The notes: a model not told the origin generated them from the letters alone. 64,000 nt of DNA from Duganella sp. 1224 (GCF_013408245.1 NZ_JACBYS010000001.1:310001-374000), one strand, 5' to 3'; positions 9,062 to 21,002 are shown, counted from the stretch's first letter. Program-made: numbers and translations.

Positions 9062-9589
9062 TTACACCGGCGCGGCGGCTTTCTTTTTCTTGGGCAGCGG
9101 CGGCAGTTGCACCAGGCGGGTGCCGGCCAGTTTGTCGTGCAGGAACTGGCGGTCTTTGTCGAGGAAGGCGGTCAGCGACCAGAGCAGGATGCCGGCCAGG
9201 ATGGCGCCCAGCGCCTGCCACTGGTGCAGGTCCAGCGCCAGCGCCAGCAGCAGCGCCGGCAGGATCCACAGCCAGCTCAGCAGGTAGCGCACGGCGGCCG
9301 CGCGCGGCGTGACCGCGCCGCCGTCCGCCGCCACCAGTTTCATGCGCCAGGTTTTCATGGCCAGCGTCTGGCCGTCGCGGCTCCACTGGTGGATGAAGTA
9401 GAAGCCCAGTACGATGAAGGCCAGCGCCTGCCGCATGTGCTCGACCAGCGGCGTGTGGCTGGCGCGCGTGGCAATCTCAAAAATGAGAAACGGCAGGAAC
9501 AGCACGGCGAAGCCGAGCAGCGACTCGTACACCATCGAAACCAGGCGCCGCTTGACGGTCGGGATGGTGGCGCCCACGTTATTTGACAT
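9062..9589 (-). CDS. RDD family membrane protein
   Basis: A 175-residue integral membrane protein with the RDD domain: an N-terminal RRLVSMVYE helix with the family Arg, a GQTLAMKTWRMKLV signature, and about four hydrophobic segments (about 18-40, 54-72, 100-120, 122-140). It ends in a lysine-rich tail (KKKKAAAPV). Function of the family is unclear; transport has been proposed for some members. Its start overlaps the DUF3106 gene by 11 bp, making it the last gene of the sigma factor operon. Confidence 0.85.
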   Translation of the reverse strand: MSNNVGATIPTVKRRLVSMVYESLLGFAVLFLPFLIFEIATRASHTPLVEHMRQALAFIVLGFYFIHQWSRDGQTLAMKTWRMKLVAADGGAVTPRAAAVRYLLSWLWILPALLLALALDLHQWQALGAILAGILLWSLTAFLDKDRQFLHDKLAGTRLVQLPPLPKKKKAAAPV

Positions 9590-10283
9590 CGGCTGGCGTG
9601 CCTTGCGTGGCTGGCGTGGCGGTCGGCGGCACCGGCGTGACGTTGGAGGCGTTCGGCAGCGGCACGCTCGGATCGGCCGGCGCTACCGAAGCCGGCGGCA
9701 CGATCGGCGTGATCACCGCAGGCGTGGCCGGCTTGATCGGCGCCGGCGTGGCCACCTTGGCCTGGGCCGGCGTCGGCAGATTGACCACCTGCTTGCGCTG
9801 CGGGACGCGCGCCGCCAGTTCCTTCTTCTGCTCGTCCGACAGCATTTGGTATTCTTCCCACGACACCGCCTTCTGCGACGGATTCAGCTTTTGCGCGCGG
9901 GCATAGTTCTGGCGCACCTGGCGCCGTTCCTCCGGCGACAGCAATACCCACTCGCGCATGCGCTCGTGCACGCGCGCCTGCTCGTCCGCCTTCATGTGCT
10001 CGTAGCGCCGGGCGATCGCCAGCCACTTCTGCTTGCGGATCGGCTCGATGCCGTCCCACTCGGCGGCCAGCGGCTCCAGCGCCTGCCGCTGCGCGGGCGA
10101 CAAATCTTTCCACAGGACTTTTTCCGGCGCCTTGCCGGCCAGCTTGGCGCCGGTCACGGCCGCCACCGGCGCCTTGACCAGCGCCGGCGCGTCCGGCTGG
10201 CTGCCCAGCCACGCCGCGCCACCGAGTGCCACTACCGCCACCGCCACGCCTGCGCCCAGCTTGGCGCCACCGCTCCATGCCAT
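9579..10283 (-). CDS. DUF3106 protein, membrane-anchored
   Basis: A 234-residue protein with one N-terminal membrane segment (about 8-26), then a charged helical domain rich in W, E and R (WKDLSPAQRQAL, EEYQMLSDEQKKEL) that matches DUF3106, and a long Pro/Ala/Val/Thr low-complexity tail from about residue 165. The helical part probably sits in the periplasm. The repeated LSPxxR pattern resembles LTXXQ-type periplasmic stress sensors such as Spy/CpxP, which is only a suggestion. It is part of the sigma-DUF3619-DUF3106-RDD operon. Confidence 0.8.
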   Translation of the reverse strand: MAWSGGAKLGAGVAVAVVALGGAAWLGSQPDAPALVKAPVAAVTGAKLAGKAPEKVLWKDLSPAQRQALEPLAAEWDGIEPIRKQKWLAIARRYEHMKADEQARVHERMREWVLLSPEERRQVRQNYARAQKLNPSQKAVSWEEYQMLSDEQKKELAARVPQRKQVVNLPTPAQAKVATPAPIKPATPAVITPIVPPASVAPADPSVPLPNASNVTPVPPTATPATQGTPADVK

Positions 10284-10287
10284 CGGC

Positions 10288-10695
10288 TTACTCGCTTTGC
10301 GACAGGTAGGCGTTGAAGCCGTGGTCCAGATAGGCGTTCAGCGGCAGCTCGTCCGACAGCACGGCGGCGTCGATTTCCGCCAGGTCGGCGATGCGTTCCT
10401 GCTGCTCGTACTGGTAGATGCCGACCATGCCGATGATCAGCGCCAGCGCCGGCACCACCATGCTGACGCGGCCCAGCCAGTTGAATTGCGCGAAGAAGCC
10501 GCCCAGGCCGCCGCCGGCCAGCGCCGGCTCGGTGCGGGTCACGCGCACGGCCGCCGGCGCGTCGGCCTTCTTGCGCGCCAAGGCCTGCTTGCGCGCCTGC
10601 GCCAGGCGGTCGGTGGTGGCGGCCGGCAGCGCGTCCAGCTGTTCATTGAGCGCATGGCGCACTTTGTAAGCGAAGTTCAGATCGTCGGTGTTCAT
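10288..10695 (-). CDS. DUF3619 small membrane protein, candidate anti-sigma factor
   Basis: A 135-residue protein. The cytoplasmic N-terminal helix region (1-73, with YKVRHALNEQLDALP) is followed by one membrane segment (about 75-95) and a short outer tail. This matches the DUF3619 family found next to sigma factors in Burkholderiales. Its start overlaps the sigma factor stop (ATGA), so the two are translationally coupled. The layout (cytoplasmic N-domain, one TM, coupled to a sigma gene) is that of anti-sigma factors; that role is inferred, not shown. Confidence 0.82.
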   Translation of the reverse strand: MNTDDLNFAYKVRHALNEQLDALPAATTDRLAQARKQALARKKADAPAAVRVTRTEPALAGGGLGGFFAQFNWLGRVSMVVPALALIIGMVGIYQYEQQERIADLAEIDAAVLSDELPLNAYLDHGFNAYLSQSE

Positions 10696-11261
10696 AATTT
10701 AATTCCCTTGGCTGCCAGCGCCTCGGCCAGCGCATGTGTTGCACGTGAGCAATGCGTTTTGACGCTGCCTTCCGAGCAGCCCATGGCCGCTGCGGTTTCA
10801 GCGACATCCATATCCTGCCAATAACGCATCAGGAAGGCTTCTCGTTGACGTGCCGGAAGCTTTTGTACCTCGGCATCGATGATGGCCAGCATCTGCTGGC
10901 GCTCGATCTTGTCGGCGCTGGACTCGGCCGCCTCGGACCCGGCCTCGGCGGCATACGATTCGAGTATATCAAAGTCCTCGTGCTCGTCGCCCGAGGGGCC
11001 GAGGCCGGAAAACAGGCTGACCCAGGTGTTGCGCACCTTTTCTCGCCGGAAATAGTCGAGGATGGTGGTCTGCAGGATGCGCTGGAACAGCATCGGCAGC
11101 TCGGCGGCCGGCTTGTCGCCGTATTTTTCGGCAAGCTTGATCATCGCGTCCTGGACAATGTCCAGCGCGGATTCGTCCTTGCGTACTGCGTAGACGGCTT
11201 GCTTGAAGGCCCGGCGTTCGACGCTTTCGAGGAAGTCGGATAATTCTTTGTCTGTGGCCAT
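10692..11261 (-). CDS. RNA polymerase sigma factor, ECF-type sigma-70
   Basis: A 189-residue group IV sigma factor. The sigma-2 region (about 10-80) includes SALDIVQDAMIKLAEKY and ILDYFRREK, which in this family contact the -10 element. An acidic linker (EDFDILESYAAEAGSEAAE) separates it from the sigma-4 helix-turn-helix LPARQREAFLMRYWQ...GCSEGSVKTHCSRA, which reads the -35 element. It heads an operon with DUF3619, DUF3106 and RDD genes, divergent from ilvI. Target promoters are unknown; autoregulation is plausible. Confidence 0.9.
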   Translation of the reverse strand: MATDKELSDFLESVERRAFKQAVYAVRKDESALDIVQDAMIKLAEKYGDKPAAELPMLFQRILQTTILDYFRREKVRNTWVSLFSGLGPSGDEHEDFDILESYAAEAGSEAAESSADKIERQQMLAIIDAEVQKLPARQREAFLMRYWQDMDVAETAAAMGCSEGSVKTHCSRATHALAEALAAKGIKL

Positions 11262-11719
11262 GCGTCTGGGAAAAGGGCTGCCGGGTGTTTTGAACTGAGG
11301 CGCATCCTAGCAAAAAACGTCATTATTTGCATGGTTTTAGCGCAAAAACGATCAAAATCCGAATTATCCCTTGCTCAAAATGGTGCGCCGGTGTACCGTA
11401 TGGAACGCTTTGAACAACCCCGAAGCTCTATGGTCTGGTCGCCGCAGGCACACAACGCCGCACACGACACGACGCGCTTTCATATGTAGGCAGTTTGCTC
11501 TCGCCCGTGCCACAAGCACGAGAGGTATGCGACACCACTACGGAAAACCCGGCCAAACGAGAGTTTGCGCTAGCGCCGCTTTGCACGCCACTACGGTTGG
11601 CGGAAGAGGCAGTGCGACCGCATAAATAAAGGGAAGCTGGGCAGAGCTGCAGCGGTATTCGTACTTCGTCAGGACAGAGCATCCGATCAATCTCCTATGG
11701 ACCTTGAAAGGAATGTTTC
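11262..11719 (+). promoter_or_regulatory. 458-bp sigma/ilvI divergent intergenic region with candidate structured ilv leader
   Basis: No convincing gene lies here; short open frames on both strands lack ribosome sites and family-like sequence. On the plus strand three hairpins follow each other: CTCTCG/CGAGAG (11498-11524, with a 4-base bulge and inner TGC/GCA), CAAAC-GAGA-GTTTG (11554-11567, GNRA loop), and CGCCA/TGGCG (11586-11602). They could belong to a long 5' leader of ilvIHC. I see no terminator T-run and no obvious Leu/Ile/Val-rich leader peptide, so classical attenuation is not supported. The ilvI ribosome site is GAAAGGAATG just before 11720. Confidence 0.4.
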
Positions 11720-13465
<1,746 letters not shown>

Positions 13466-13466
13466 C

Positions 13467-13958
13467 ATGCGACACATTATCTCTGTATTGCTGGAAAACG
13501 AAGCCGGCGCGCTGTCGCGCGTGGTGGGCCTGTTCTCGGCCCGCGGCTACAACATCGAGACGCTGACCGTGGCGCCGACCGAGGACGCGACGCTGTCGCG
13601 CATGACCATCGTCACCACCGGGTCGGACGACATCATCGAGCAGATCACCAAGCACCTCAACCGCCTGATCGAGGTGGTCAAGGTGGTGGACCTGACCGAA
13701 GGCCAGCACATCGAACGCGAACTGATGCTGATCAAGGTGCGCGCGGTGGGCAAGGAGCGCGAAGAGATGAAGCGCACGGCGGACATCTTCCGCGGCCGCA
13801 TCATCGACGTCACCGAAAAGAGCTACACGATTGAACTGACCGGCGCCAAGAGCAAGCTCGACGCGTTCATCGACTCGATCGACCGCGCCTCGATCCTCGA
13901 AACGGTCCGCACCGGCGGTTCCGGCATCGGACGCGGCGAACGCATCCTCAAAGTATAA
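13467..13958 (+). CDS. ilvH: Acetolactate synthase, small (regulatory) subunit
   Basis: A 163-residue regulatory subunit that activates the catalytic subunit and confers valine feedback inhibition. The N-terminal ACT domain (about 3-77) contains LLENEAGALSRVVGLFSARGYNIETL, the valine-binding fold; the C-terminal ALS_ss_C domain follows (RTADIFRGRIIDVTEKSYTIELTG). Length is that of IlvH. It is directly adjacent to ilvI and 36 bp before ilvC, so the three are presumably one transcript. Confidence 0.97.
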   Translation: MRHIISVLLENEAGALSRVVGLFSARGYNIETLTVAPTEDATLSRMTIVTTGSDDIIEQITKHLNRLIEVVKVVDLTEGQHIERELMLIKVRAVGKEREEMKRTADIFRGRIIDVTEKSYTIELTGAKSKLDAFIDSIDRASILETVRTGGSGIGRGERILKV

Positions 13959-13982
13959 GCACGTCACTTACAACGAATTTAA

Positions 13983-15011
<1,029 letters not shown>

Positions 15012-15046
15012 ATTCCGCCGCGCCGTAAAAGTTAGCGGCACCACCA

Positions 15047-15109
15047 AAACCCGCACACCGCTGCGGCCAGGGTCTGACCCCGTACGGGGTCAGACCCTTT
15101 CGTTTTGGG
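15047..15109. repeat. 63-bp interspersed repeat containing the palindrome (copy 2 of 4)
   Basis: Contains the 30-bp palindrome at 15069-15098 (A-GGGTCTGACCCC, GTAC, complement, T). The whole 63-bp stretch recurs exactly, in inverse orientation, at 49159-49221, so the repeated unit is larger than the palindrome and includes an asymmetric flank (AAACCCGCACACCGCTGCGG). It lies just after ilvC and may double as a transcription end. Confidence 0.85.
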
Positions 15110-15255
15110 TACTTTTTATTTGCGCAGTGGGAATGTGTGAGCATCTGGAGCGCCAACTATGGCTATGCTAGCGTCTCCATCATCTTCACCAGTTCCCCCT
15201 TGTCTACACCACGACGACACCCTCGTCCAGTTCGAAACCCGCGTCAGGAGGCTGC

Positions 15256-15465
15256 ATGAACACTTTTGACTGGCACGGCGGCGCCATCTCGCGCGCAACG
15301 AAAGTCGATGCTGCCTACAAAAACACCCAGAATGTCCGCCGCTTCCTGATCGGGCAATGCGGCCCGTCGTTCCGCTTCGACCGCGGCCTGATGGCCTGGA
15401 TACGCAACGGCAACGCCAAAACCGTCGGCGACATCGCCGACGAATGGCAACGGCGCCAGGCATGA
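15256..15465 (+). CDS. DUF6434 domain protein
   Basis: A 69-residue protein that is essentially one DUF6434 domain: FDWHGGAISRATKVDAAYKN, TQNVRRFLIGQCG, FDRGLMAWIRNGNAKTVGD and a final ADEWQRR helix. A strong AGGAGG stands just upstream of the ATG. In other proteins this domain accompanies SAP-type nucleic-acid-binding modules; here it is alone. Function unknown. It stands between ilvC and a small secreted protein gene, apparently with its own transcription signals. Confidence 0.75.
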   Translation: MNTFDWHGGAISRATKVDAAYKNTQNVRRFLIGQCGPSFRFDRGLMAWIRNGNAKTVGDIADEWQRRQA

Positions 15466-15550
15466 CGCTGAACCAGGTGAAAATCTGTGTATTTCGCCGC
15501 CTTTAAAGCGGAGTATGATCGGCTGTCGGTAAAACTGTGAGAGGGCTGTC

Positions 15551-15892
15551 ATGACCCGTAATCAAATGCTGCTGCTGTGGCCTTCCATTGTGATGAGTTC
15601 AGTGCTGGCGGCATCGGCCGGCATCGCCGCCGACTTGCCGGCGCAACCCACCGCTGTTGTGATTGGCAAGGACAAAATCCAGGCCCTGGGCACCAGCGTG
15701 CAAACGCCGGAAGCGCTGGTCAAGCTGTTGGAACAGAACAAAGTCCAGCACGTTCGCCTGCGCCCGGAAGCCGACGTCGGCAATGACTTCGAGCGCATCG
15801 GCGCGGTGATCTATACGATCGCGCGCAGCGGCATCAAAATGGAGGGCATTGACCGGCAGGAGACCAAAGACGGCAGCGGCGCCGTCAAGTGA
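15551..15892 (+). CDS. Small secreted protein with ExbD-like periplasmic domain
   Basis: A 113-residue protein with an N-terminal signal peptide (about 1-27, ending GIAAD). The mature part (VIGKDKIQALGTSVQTPEALVKLLEQNKVQHVRLRPEADVG...RIGAVIYTIARSGIKMEGI) resembles the periplasmic fold of ExbD/TolR, in which two strands flank a helix, but it lacks the membrane anchor with the proton-path Asp. So it is not a functional ExbD. Function unknown. GAGAGGG precedes the ATG. Confidence 0.6.
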   Translation: MTRNQMLLLWPSIVMSSVLAASAGIAADLPAQPTAVVIGKDKIQALGTSVQTPEALVKLLEQNKVQHVRLRPEADVGNDFERIGAVIYTIARSGIKMEGIDRQETKDGSGAVK

Positions 15893-15982
15893 TTTTGTTA
15901 CAAACACTCACCATGTCTTACACGTGCGGAAAGTGAATTCATGTAAAGTGCGGCTTGTCGTAATCTCAACTCTGGAGCCGTA

Positions 15983-16750
15983 ATGAACATGATCAAACAA
16001 CTCGCCGCTGCCGCTGCCGTTTCCCTCGCGCTGGGCGCCCATGCCGCTCCGACTGACGCACTGCCGACCACCGGCACCCTGGTGGTGGTGCCCGCCTACG
16101 GCGAGGTCAAACACGCCAACGACCAGGCCGTGGTGCTGCTGGCCATCGAGGAAAGCGACAAGGACAAGGCCGCCGCAGCCTCGCGCGTCAACACCAAGAT
16201 GAAGCAGGGCCTGGAAATCGTCAAGAAAGAAGACCCGCAAGCCAGCCTGAAAACCCAGGGTTACTACACCTACCCGGTCTACCCGGAAGAAGTGGTGGTC
16301 AACAACGGCCGCCAGGCCAGGCAGCCGCGCGTGCCAACCGCCTGGCGCGTGGGCCAGTACCTGGAAGTGACCACCACCAGCCTCGACAAGCTGCCTAAAA
16401 CCGTGGCCGCCGCGCAAAAGGTGCTGACGCTGAACAGCATCAACTTCGGCCTGACGCCGGACACCACCAAAAAGCTGGATGACCAGCGCATTGCCGCCAC
16501 CTACAAGAACCTGAACGAACGCATCGCCTCGATTGCCAACGCCATGGGCCGCAAGGTTAACGACGCCGTGCTCGATACGGTCGACTTCGAAGGCTCGGGC
16601 AACTACGTCCAGCGCGAGGCCGCCGCCCCGGCGCCAGCCATGCTCATGCGCATGAAGACTGCCGACGTCGCCGACGTGGCCGAGCCGAGCTTCGAGCCCG
16701 GCGAAACCACGCTGCAGATGCAACTGGTGGGCAAGGTCCGCTTCAAGTAA
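15983..16750 (+). CDS. SIMPL (DUF541) domain secreted protein, copy A
   Basis: A 255-residue exported protein. The signal peptide spans about 1-21 (ending GAHAA). The rest is one SIMPL/DUF541 domain: TLVVVPAYGEVKHANDQAVVLLAIEE, VNTKMKQGLEIVKK, the LDDQRIAATYKNLNERI helix and a C-terminal FEPGETTLQMQLVGKVRF strand. Family members are oligomeric periplasmic or outer-membrane proteins with poorly defined roles (oxidative stress and kinase binding have been reported). GGAG is 6 bases upstream. A close paralog follows after 61 bp. Confidence 0.85.
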   Translation: MNMIKQLAAAAAVSLALGAHAAPTDALPTTGTLVVVPAYGEVKHANDQAVVLLAIEESDKDKAAAASRVNTKMKQGLEIVKKEDPQASLKTQGYYTYPVYPEEVVVNNGRQARQPRVPTAWRVGQYLEVTTTSLDKLPKTVAAAQKVLTLNSINFGLTPDTTKKLDDQRIAATYKNLNERIASIANAMGRKVNDAVLDTVDFEGSGNYVQREAAAPAPAMLMRMKTADVADVAEPSFEPGETTLQMQLVGKVRFK

Positions 16751-16811
16751 GCGTCCGGCACGCCGGGCCAGTTGCGGTACAGTGAGGGTTTATCCCTCAC
16801 TGGAGCCCGCA

Positions 16812-17552
16812 ATGAAACACCTCGCTGTTGCCGTCCTGGCGGCGTTCGCCGTCGCCGCCCAGGCACAATCCCTGTCGACCGCCGGCACGCTGGTGGTGGT
16901 GCCGGCGGCCGGCGAAGTGACCCACGCCAACGACCAGGCCACCGCCACGCTGTCGGTCGAGGAAACCGACAAGGACAAGGAAGCGGCCGCCTCGCGCGCC
17001 AACCGCAAGATGAAGCAGGGCCTGGAGATCCTCAAGAAGGCCGATCCGCAAGCCCAGCTCAAGACCCAGAACTACTACACCTACCCGGTCTATCCGGAAG
17101 AAAGCCCGGTGCCGCCGGGCCAGCCGCGCCCACCACGGGTGCCCACCGCCTGGCGCGTCGGCCAGTCGGTGCAACTGATCACCACCAATCTGGACAGCCT
17201 GCCTAAAACCGTGGCCGCCGCGCAAGGTGTGTTGAGCCTGAATAATCTGCGTTTCGGGCTGTCGCCGACCACCAGCAAACGGCTGGACGACCAGCGCATC
17301 GCCGCCACTTACCTCAACCTGAAGGAACGCATCAACGCCATCGCCAGCGCCATGGGTCGCCAGCCCGCCGACGCCGTGCTCGAGACGGTAGATTTCGAGG
17401 GTTCCGGCAACTACGTCAACCGGGTGGAAGTGACCGGCGCGCGCGTGGTGGCGAATGCCACCAATCTGCGCGCCGGCGTCGAGGAGCCCAGCTTTGAGCC
17501 GGGCGAAACCACGCTGCCGATGCGCGCGGTCGGCAAGGTGCGCTTCAAGTAA
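16812..17552 (+). CDS. SIMPL (DUF541) domain secreted protein, copy B
   Basis: A 246-residue exported paralog of the preceding gene; the halves around PKTVAAAQ...LDDQRIAATY...FEGSGNYV are close to identical. The signal peptide ends at AVAAQAQS. ATG 16812 is chosen over an in-frame ATG at 16782 because GGAG lies 6 bases before it and the signal peptide then starts correctly. The tandem arrangement and equal ribosome sites (TGGAGCC) indicate a local gene duplication. The product role is unknown, as for copy A. Confidence 0.85.
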   Translation: MKHLAVAVLAAFAVAAQAQSLSTAGTLVVVPAAGEVTHANDQATATLSVEETDKDKEAAASRANRKMKQGLEILKKADPQAQLKTQNYYTYPVYPEESPVPPGQPRPPRVPTAWRVGQSVQLITTNLDSLPKTVAAAQGVLSLNNLRFGLSPTTSKRLDDQRIAATYLNLKERINAIASAMGRQPADAVLETVDFEGSGNYVNRVEVTGARVVANATNLRAGVEEPSFEPGETTLPMRAVGKVRFK

Positions 17553-17606
17553 GCAGGCGCCTCCTCTATAATGGTGGCGCACACCCGATAACCAGAACGG
17601 AACCCT

Positions 17607-18476
17607 ATGCCCAATTTTCCCCGCCGCCGCGCCAAGAACGCGGCCCAAGCCAAACTGCCCAAAACGTCCCGCTTCAGCCGTTTTGCGCGTCGTGCCCGCG
17701 GAGAGGACCTGGACCGGCCGCGCCATCGCGGCATCTACCTGCTGCCCAACGCCTTCACCACGGCCGCGCTGTTCTGCGGCTTCTACGCCATCGTCATGGC
17801 GATGAACCAGAAGTTCGAGCACGCCGCCTGGGCCATCTTCATCGCCATGGTGCTGGACGGCCTGGATGGCCGCGTCGCCCGCCTGACCAACACCCAGAGC
17901 GAATTCGGCGCGCAGTACGACTCGCTGTCGGACATGGTGTCGTTCGGCGCCGCGCCGGCGCTGGTGATGTATGAGTGGTCGCTGCGCGGCCTCGGCAAGC
18001 TGGGCTGGATCGCGGCCTTTGTCTACTGCGCCGGCGCCGCGCTGCGCCTGGCGCGCTTCAACACCAACATCGAAGTGGTGGACAAGCGCTACTTCCAGGG
18101 CATGCCGTCGCCGTCGGCCGCGGCGCTGATGGCCGGCTTTATCCTGATGATGCTGGACCTGGAAGTGTCCGGACTGGAGATGGGCTGGTATTCGTGGGCG
18201 ATCGCCGTCTTCGCCGGCCTGACCATGGTCAGCAATGTACCGTTCTACAGCTTCAAGGACGTCAACTTCCGCAAGTCGGTGCCGTTCATCACGGTGTTCC
18301 TGATCGCGCTGGGACTGGCGCTGATCGCCATCAAGCCGGCGTCCACGCTGTGGCCATTGTTCGCCATCTACGGCCTGTCCGGCTACGCGGTGGCGGCGTG
18401 GCGCGCGGCCAAGGGCAAGAAGGTCAGCCTGATCCAGACCGACATGCACAGCGACGATCCGAGCGAACGGCGCTAA
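17607..18476 (+). CDS. pssA: CDP-diacylglycerol-serine O-phosphatidyltransferase
   Basis: A 289-residue inner-membrane enzyme that makes phosphatidylserine, the precursor of phosphatidylethanolamine. The CDP-alcohol phosphotransferase motif DG-x2-AR-x8-G-x3-D-x3-D is complete at D87 to D109. A basic N-terminal stretch (1-40) precedes about seven to eight membrane segments. This is the polytopic type II PssA, not the E. coli type. It lies upstream of leuA, a linkage usual in Burkholderiales. Confidence 0.95.
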   Translation: MPNFPRRRAKNAAQAKLPKTSRFSRFARRARGEDLDRPRHRGIYLLPNAFTTAALFCGFYAIVMAMNQKFEHAAWAIFIAMVLDGLDGRVARLTNTQSEFGAQYDSLSDMVSFGAAPALVMYEWSLRGLGKLGWIAAFVYCAGAALRLARFNTNIEVVDKRYFQGMPSPSAAALMAGFILMMLDLEVSGLEMGWYSWAIAVFAGLTMVSNVPFYSFKDVNFRKSVPFITVFLIALGLALIAIKPASTLWPLFAIYGLSGYAVAAWRAAKGKKVSLIQTDMHSDDPSERR

Positions 18477-18534
18477 CGCCGGGGCGGCAGGCCCTGAGAA
18501 TTCAACGCAACGCAGCATCAGCAACGGAGCCATC

Positions 18535-20082
18535 ATGAGTACCTCATCCAACCGCCTTATCATCTTCGACACCACGCTGCGCGACGGCGAGCAATCGCCG
18601 GGCGCCTCGATGACGCGCGACGAAAAGGTCCGCATCGCCAAGCAGTTGGAGCGCCTGCGCGTGGACGTCATCGAGGCCGGCTTCGCGGCGGCCTCGCCGG
18701 GCGACTTTGAATCCATCAAGGCGATTGCCTCGGCGGTGCGCGAATCGACGATCTGCTCGCTGTCGCGCGCCAATGACCGCGACATCGCCCGCGCCGCCGA
18801 GGCGCTGGCGCCGGCCGAGCGCAAACGCATCCACACCTTCATTGCCACCTCCAAGCTGCACATGGAGGCCAAGCTGCGCATGCTGCCGGAGCAGGTGCTC
18901 ACGCAGGCCCGTAACGCGGTGCGCTTCGCCCGCCAGTACACCGACGATATCGAATTCAGCCCGGAGGACGGCAGCCGCTCGGACGAGGACTTCCTGTGCC
19001 GCGTACTGGAAGGCGTGATCGACGAGGGCGCCACCACCATCAACTTCCCGGACACGGTGGGCTACGCGGTGCCGGAGATGTTCGGCGAAACCATCCGCCG
19101 CCTGCGCGAGCGCATTCCCAATTCCGACAAGGCCGTGTGGTCGGTGCACTGCCATAACGACCTGGGCCTGGCAGTGGCTAACTCGCTGGCCGGCGTGATG
19201 GTCGGCGGCGCGCGCCAGATCGAGTGCACCATCAACGGCTTGGGCGAACGCGCCGGCAACACCGCGCTGGAAGAGGTGGTGATGGCGCTGCGCACGCGCG
19301 GCGGCTACTACAACCTCGAATGCGGCATCGACACCACGCAGATCGTGGCGGCGTCCAAGATGGTGTCGCAGATTACCGGCTTTGCCGTCCAGCCCAATAA
19401 GGCGGTGGTGGGCGCCAACGCCTTCGCGCACGCCTCCGGCATCCACCAGGACGGCATGCTGAAGTCGCGCGAAACTTACGAGATCATGCGCGCCGAGGAC
19501 GTGGGCTGGACCGCGACCAAGATCGTGCTGGGCAAGCTGTCCGGCCGCAACGCCTTCAAGCAGCGCTTGCAGGAGCTGGGCATCGACCTGGAATCGGAAG
19601 CGGACGTCAACGCCGCCTTCGCGCGCTTCAAGGAACTGGCCGACCGCAAGGCCGAGATTTTTGACGAGGACATCCTGGCGCTGGTGTCGGACGAGCAGCA
19701 GTCGCAGGAGAGCGAGTTCTATCGCTTCATCTCGCTGGAGCAGCGCTCGGCCAGCGGCGAGACGCCGACCGCCAGGGTGGCGTTCCAGATCGATGGCGAA
19801 GAACACGTCAGCGAAGGCCGCGGCGATGGCCCGGTCGATGCCACCGTCAACGCCATCGAGGGCGAGGTAGGCAGCGGCGCCGAACTGGTGCTGTTCTCGG
19901 TGAACGCCATCAGCACCGGCACGCAGTCGCAGGGCGAGGTGACGATGCGCCTGTCGAAAGAGGGCCGCATCGTCAACGGCGTGGGCGCCGACCCGGATAT
20001 CATCGTGGCCTCGGCCAAGGCCTATCTGTCGGCTTTGAACAAGCTGCATTCCAAGATTGAGCGAGTGAACCCGCAACCATGA
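18535..20082 (+). CDS. leuA: 2-isopropylmalate synthase
   Basis: A 515-residue enzyme that condenses 2-oxoisovalerate with acetyl-CoA, the first committed step to leucine. The TIM-barrel domain begins [15 protein letters not shown] with the metal-binding Asp, has [16 protein letters not shown] and [13 protein letters not shown], and is followed by linker and C-terminal LeuA allosteric domain (from about residue 390) for leucine feedback. It completes the pathway begun by ilvIHC in this window; leuCDB are not here. The next gene overlaps its end by 4 bp (ATGA). Confidence 0.97.
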   Translation: MSTSSNRLIIFDTTLRDGEQSPGASMTRDEKVRIAKQLERLRVDVIEAGFAAASPGDFESIKAIASAVRESTICSLSRANDRDIARAAEALAPAERKRIHTFIATSKLHMEAKLRMLPEQVLTQARNAVRFARQYTDDIEFSPEDGSRSDEDFLCRVLEGVIDEGATTINFPDTVGYAVPEMFGETIRRLRERIPNSDKAVWSVHCHNDLGLAVANSLAGVMVGGARQIECTINGLGERAGNTALEEVVMALRTRGGYYNLECGIDTTQIVAASKMVSQITGFAVQPNKAVVGANAFAHASGIHQDGMLKSRETYEIMRAEDVGWTATKIVLGKLSGRNAFKQRLQELGIDLESEADVNAAFARFKELADRKAEIFDEDILALVSDEQQSQESEFYRFISLEQRSASGETPTARVAFQIDGEEHVSEGRGDGPVDATVNAIEGEVGSGAELVLFSVNAISTGTQSQGEVTMRLSKEGRIVNGVGADPDIIVASAKAYLSALNKLHSKIERVNPQP

Positions 20083-21002
20083 GCGCGCAATTTGACGTAG
20101 TGGCGCTGGGCGAGGCGATGGTGGAGTTCAACCAGGCCACCTCCAGCGAACCGATGTACCGCCAGGGCTTTGGCGGCGACACCTCCAATGCGGTGATCGC
20201 CGCCAGCCGCCAGGGCGCGCGCGTGGCCTATTTGAGCCGCGTGGGCGAGGACCATTTCGGCCGCATGCTGCTGGACCTGTGGCAGGCCGAGGGCGTGGAC
20301 GTCAGCGCGGTGGCGCGCGATGCGCAGGCGCCGACCGGCCTGTATTTCGTGAGCCACGGGCCGCAGGGGCACAGCTTCAGTTATCTGCGCGCCGGCTCGG
20401 CGGCCAGCCGCATGCAGCCGCAGACCATGGACCTGGGCGCGGCCGGGCGCACGCGCTGGCTGCACGTGTCCGGCATCTCGCAGGCGATATCGGCCGGCGC
20501 CTGTGATACGGTGTTTGCCGCCATCGAGACCGCGCGCGCGGCGGGCGGCAAGGTCAGTTTTGATCCCAACCTGCGGCTGTCGCTGTGGCCACTGGCGCGC
20601 GCCCGCGCCACCATCGCCGCCACGATTGCGATGACCGATCTATTCCTTCCGAGTCTGGATGAGGCGGTGGCGCTGGCTGGCACCGACGATGTGCCGGCGA
20701 TCTTCGCCTGGGCGCGCGCGCATGGCGCGCATACGGTGGTGCTGAAGGCCGGATCGTCCGGCGCGTGGTACGCGGAGCGGGGCGCCGAGCCGCAACTGGC
20801 GGCCGCGCGCAAGGTGCAGGCGGTGGACGCCACCGGCGCCGGCGACTGCTTCGACGGTAGTTTGCTGGCGCGCCTGGCCGCTGGCGACGCGCTGGCCGAT
20901 GCGGTGCGCTACGCCAACGCCGCCGCTGGCCTGTCGACGCTGGGCCACGGCGCGGTGGCGCCGATTCCTACCGCCGATCAGGTGCGTGCGGTGCTCGGCT
21001 AG
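20079..21002 (+). CDS. PfkB-family sugar kinase (2-keto-3-deoxygluconate kinase-like)
   Basis: A 307-residue ribokinase-fold protein. The N-terminal GEAMVEFNQ and [25 protein letters not shown] match the substrate-binding part of KdgK-type kinases. The C-terminal signature [17 protein letters not shown] has the catalytic base D256 in the GAGD anion hole. KDG phosphorylation is the best guess; other ketose or aldose sugars cannot be excluded. It overlaps leuA by 4 bp, although it is metabolically unrelated, so its expression is probably coupled to leuA. Confidence 0.82.
   Translation: MSAQFDVVALGEAMVEFNQATSSEPMYRQGFGGDTSNAVIAASRQGARVAYLSRVGEDHFGRMLLDLWQAEGVDVSAVARDAQAPTGLYFVSHGPQGHSFSYLRAGSAASRMQPQTMDLGAAGRTRWLHVSGISQAISAGACDTVFAAIETARAAGGKVSFDPNLRLSLWPLARARATIAATIAMTDLFLPSLDEAVALAGTDDVPAIFAWARAHGAHTVVLKAGSSGAWYAERGAEPQLAAARKVQAVDATGAGDCFDGSLLARLAAGDALADAVRYANAAAGLSTLGHGAVAPIPTADQVRAVLG

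Noticed and set aside
11371..11682. Open frames of about 84 codons on both strands ahead of ilvI
   Set aside because: No ribosome site or domain; they overlap each other in the candidate ilv leader.
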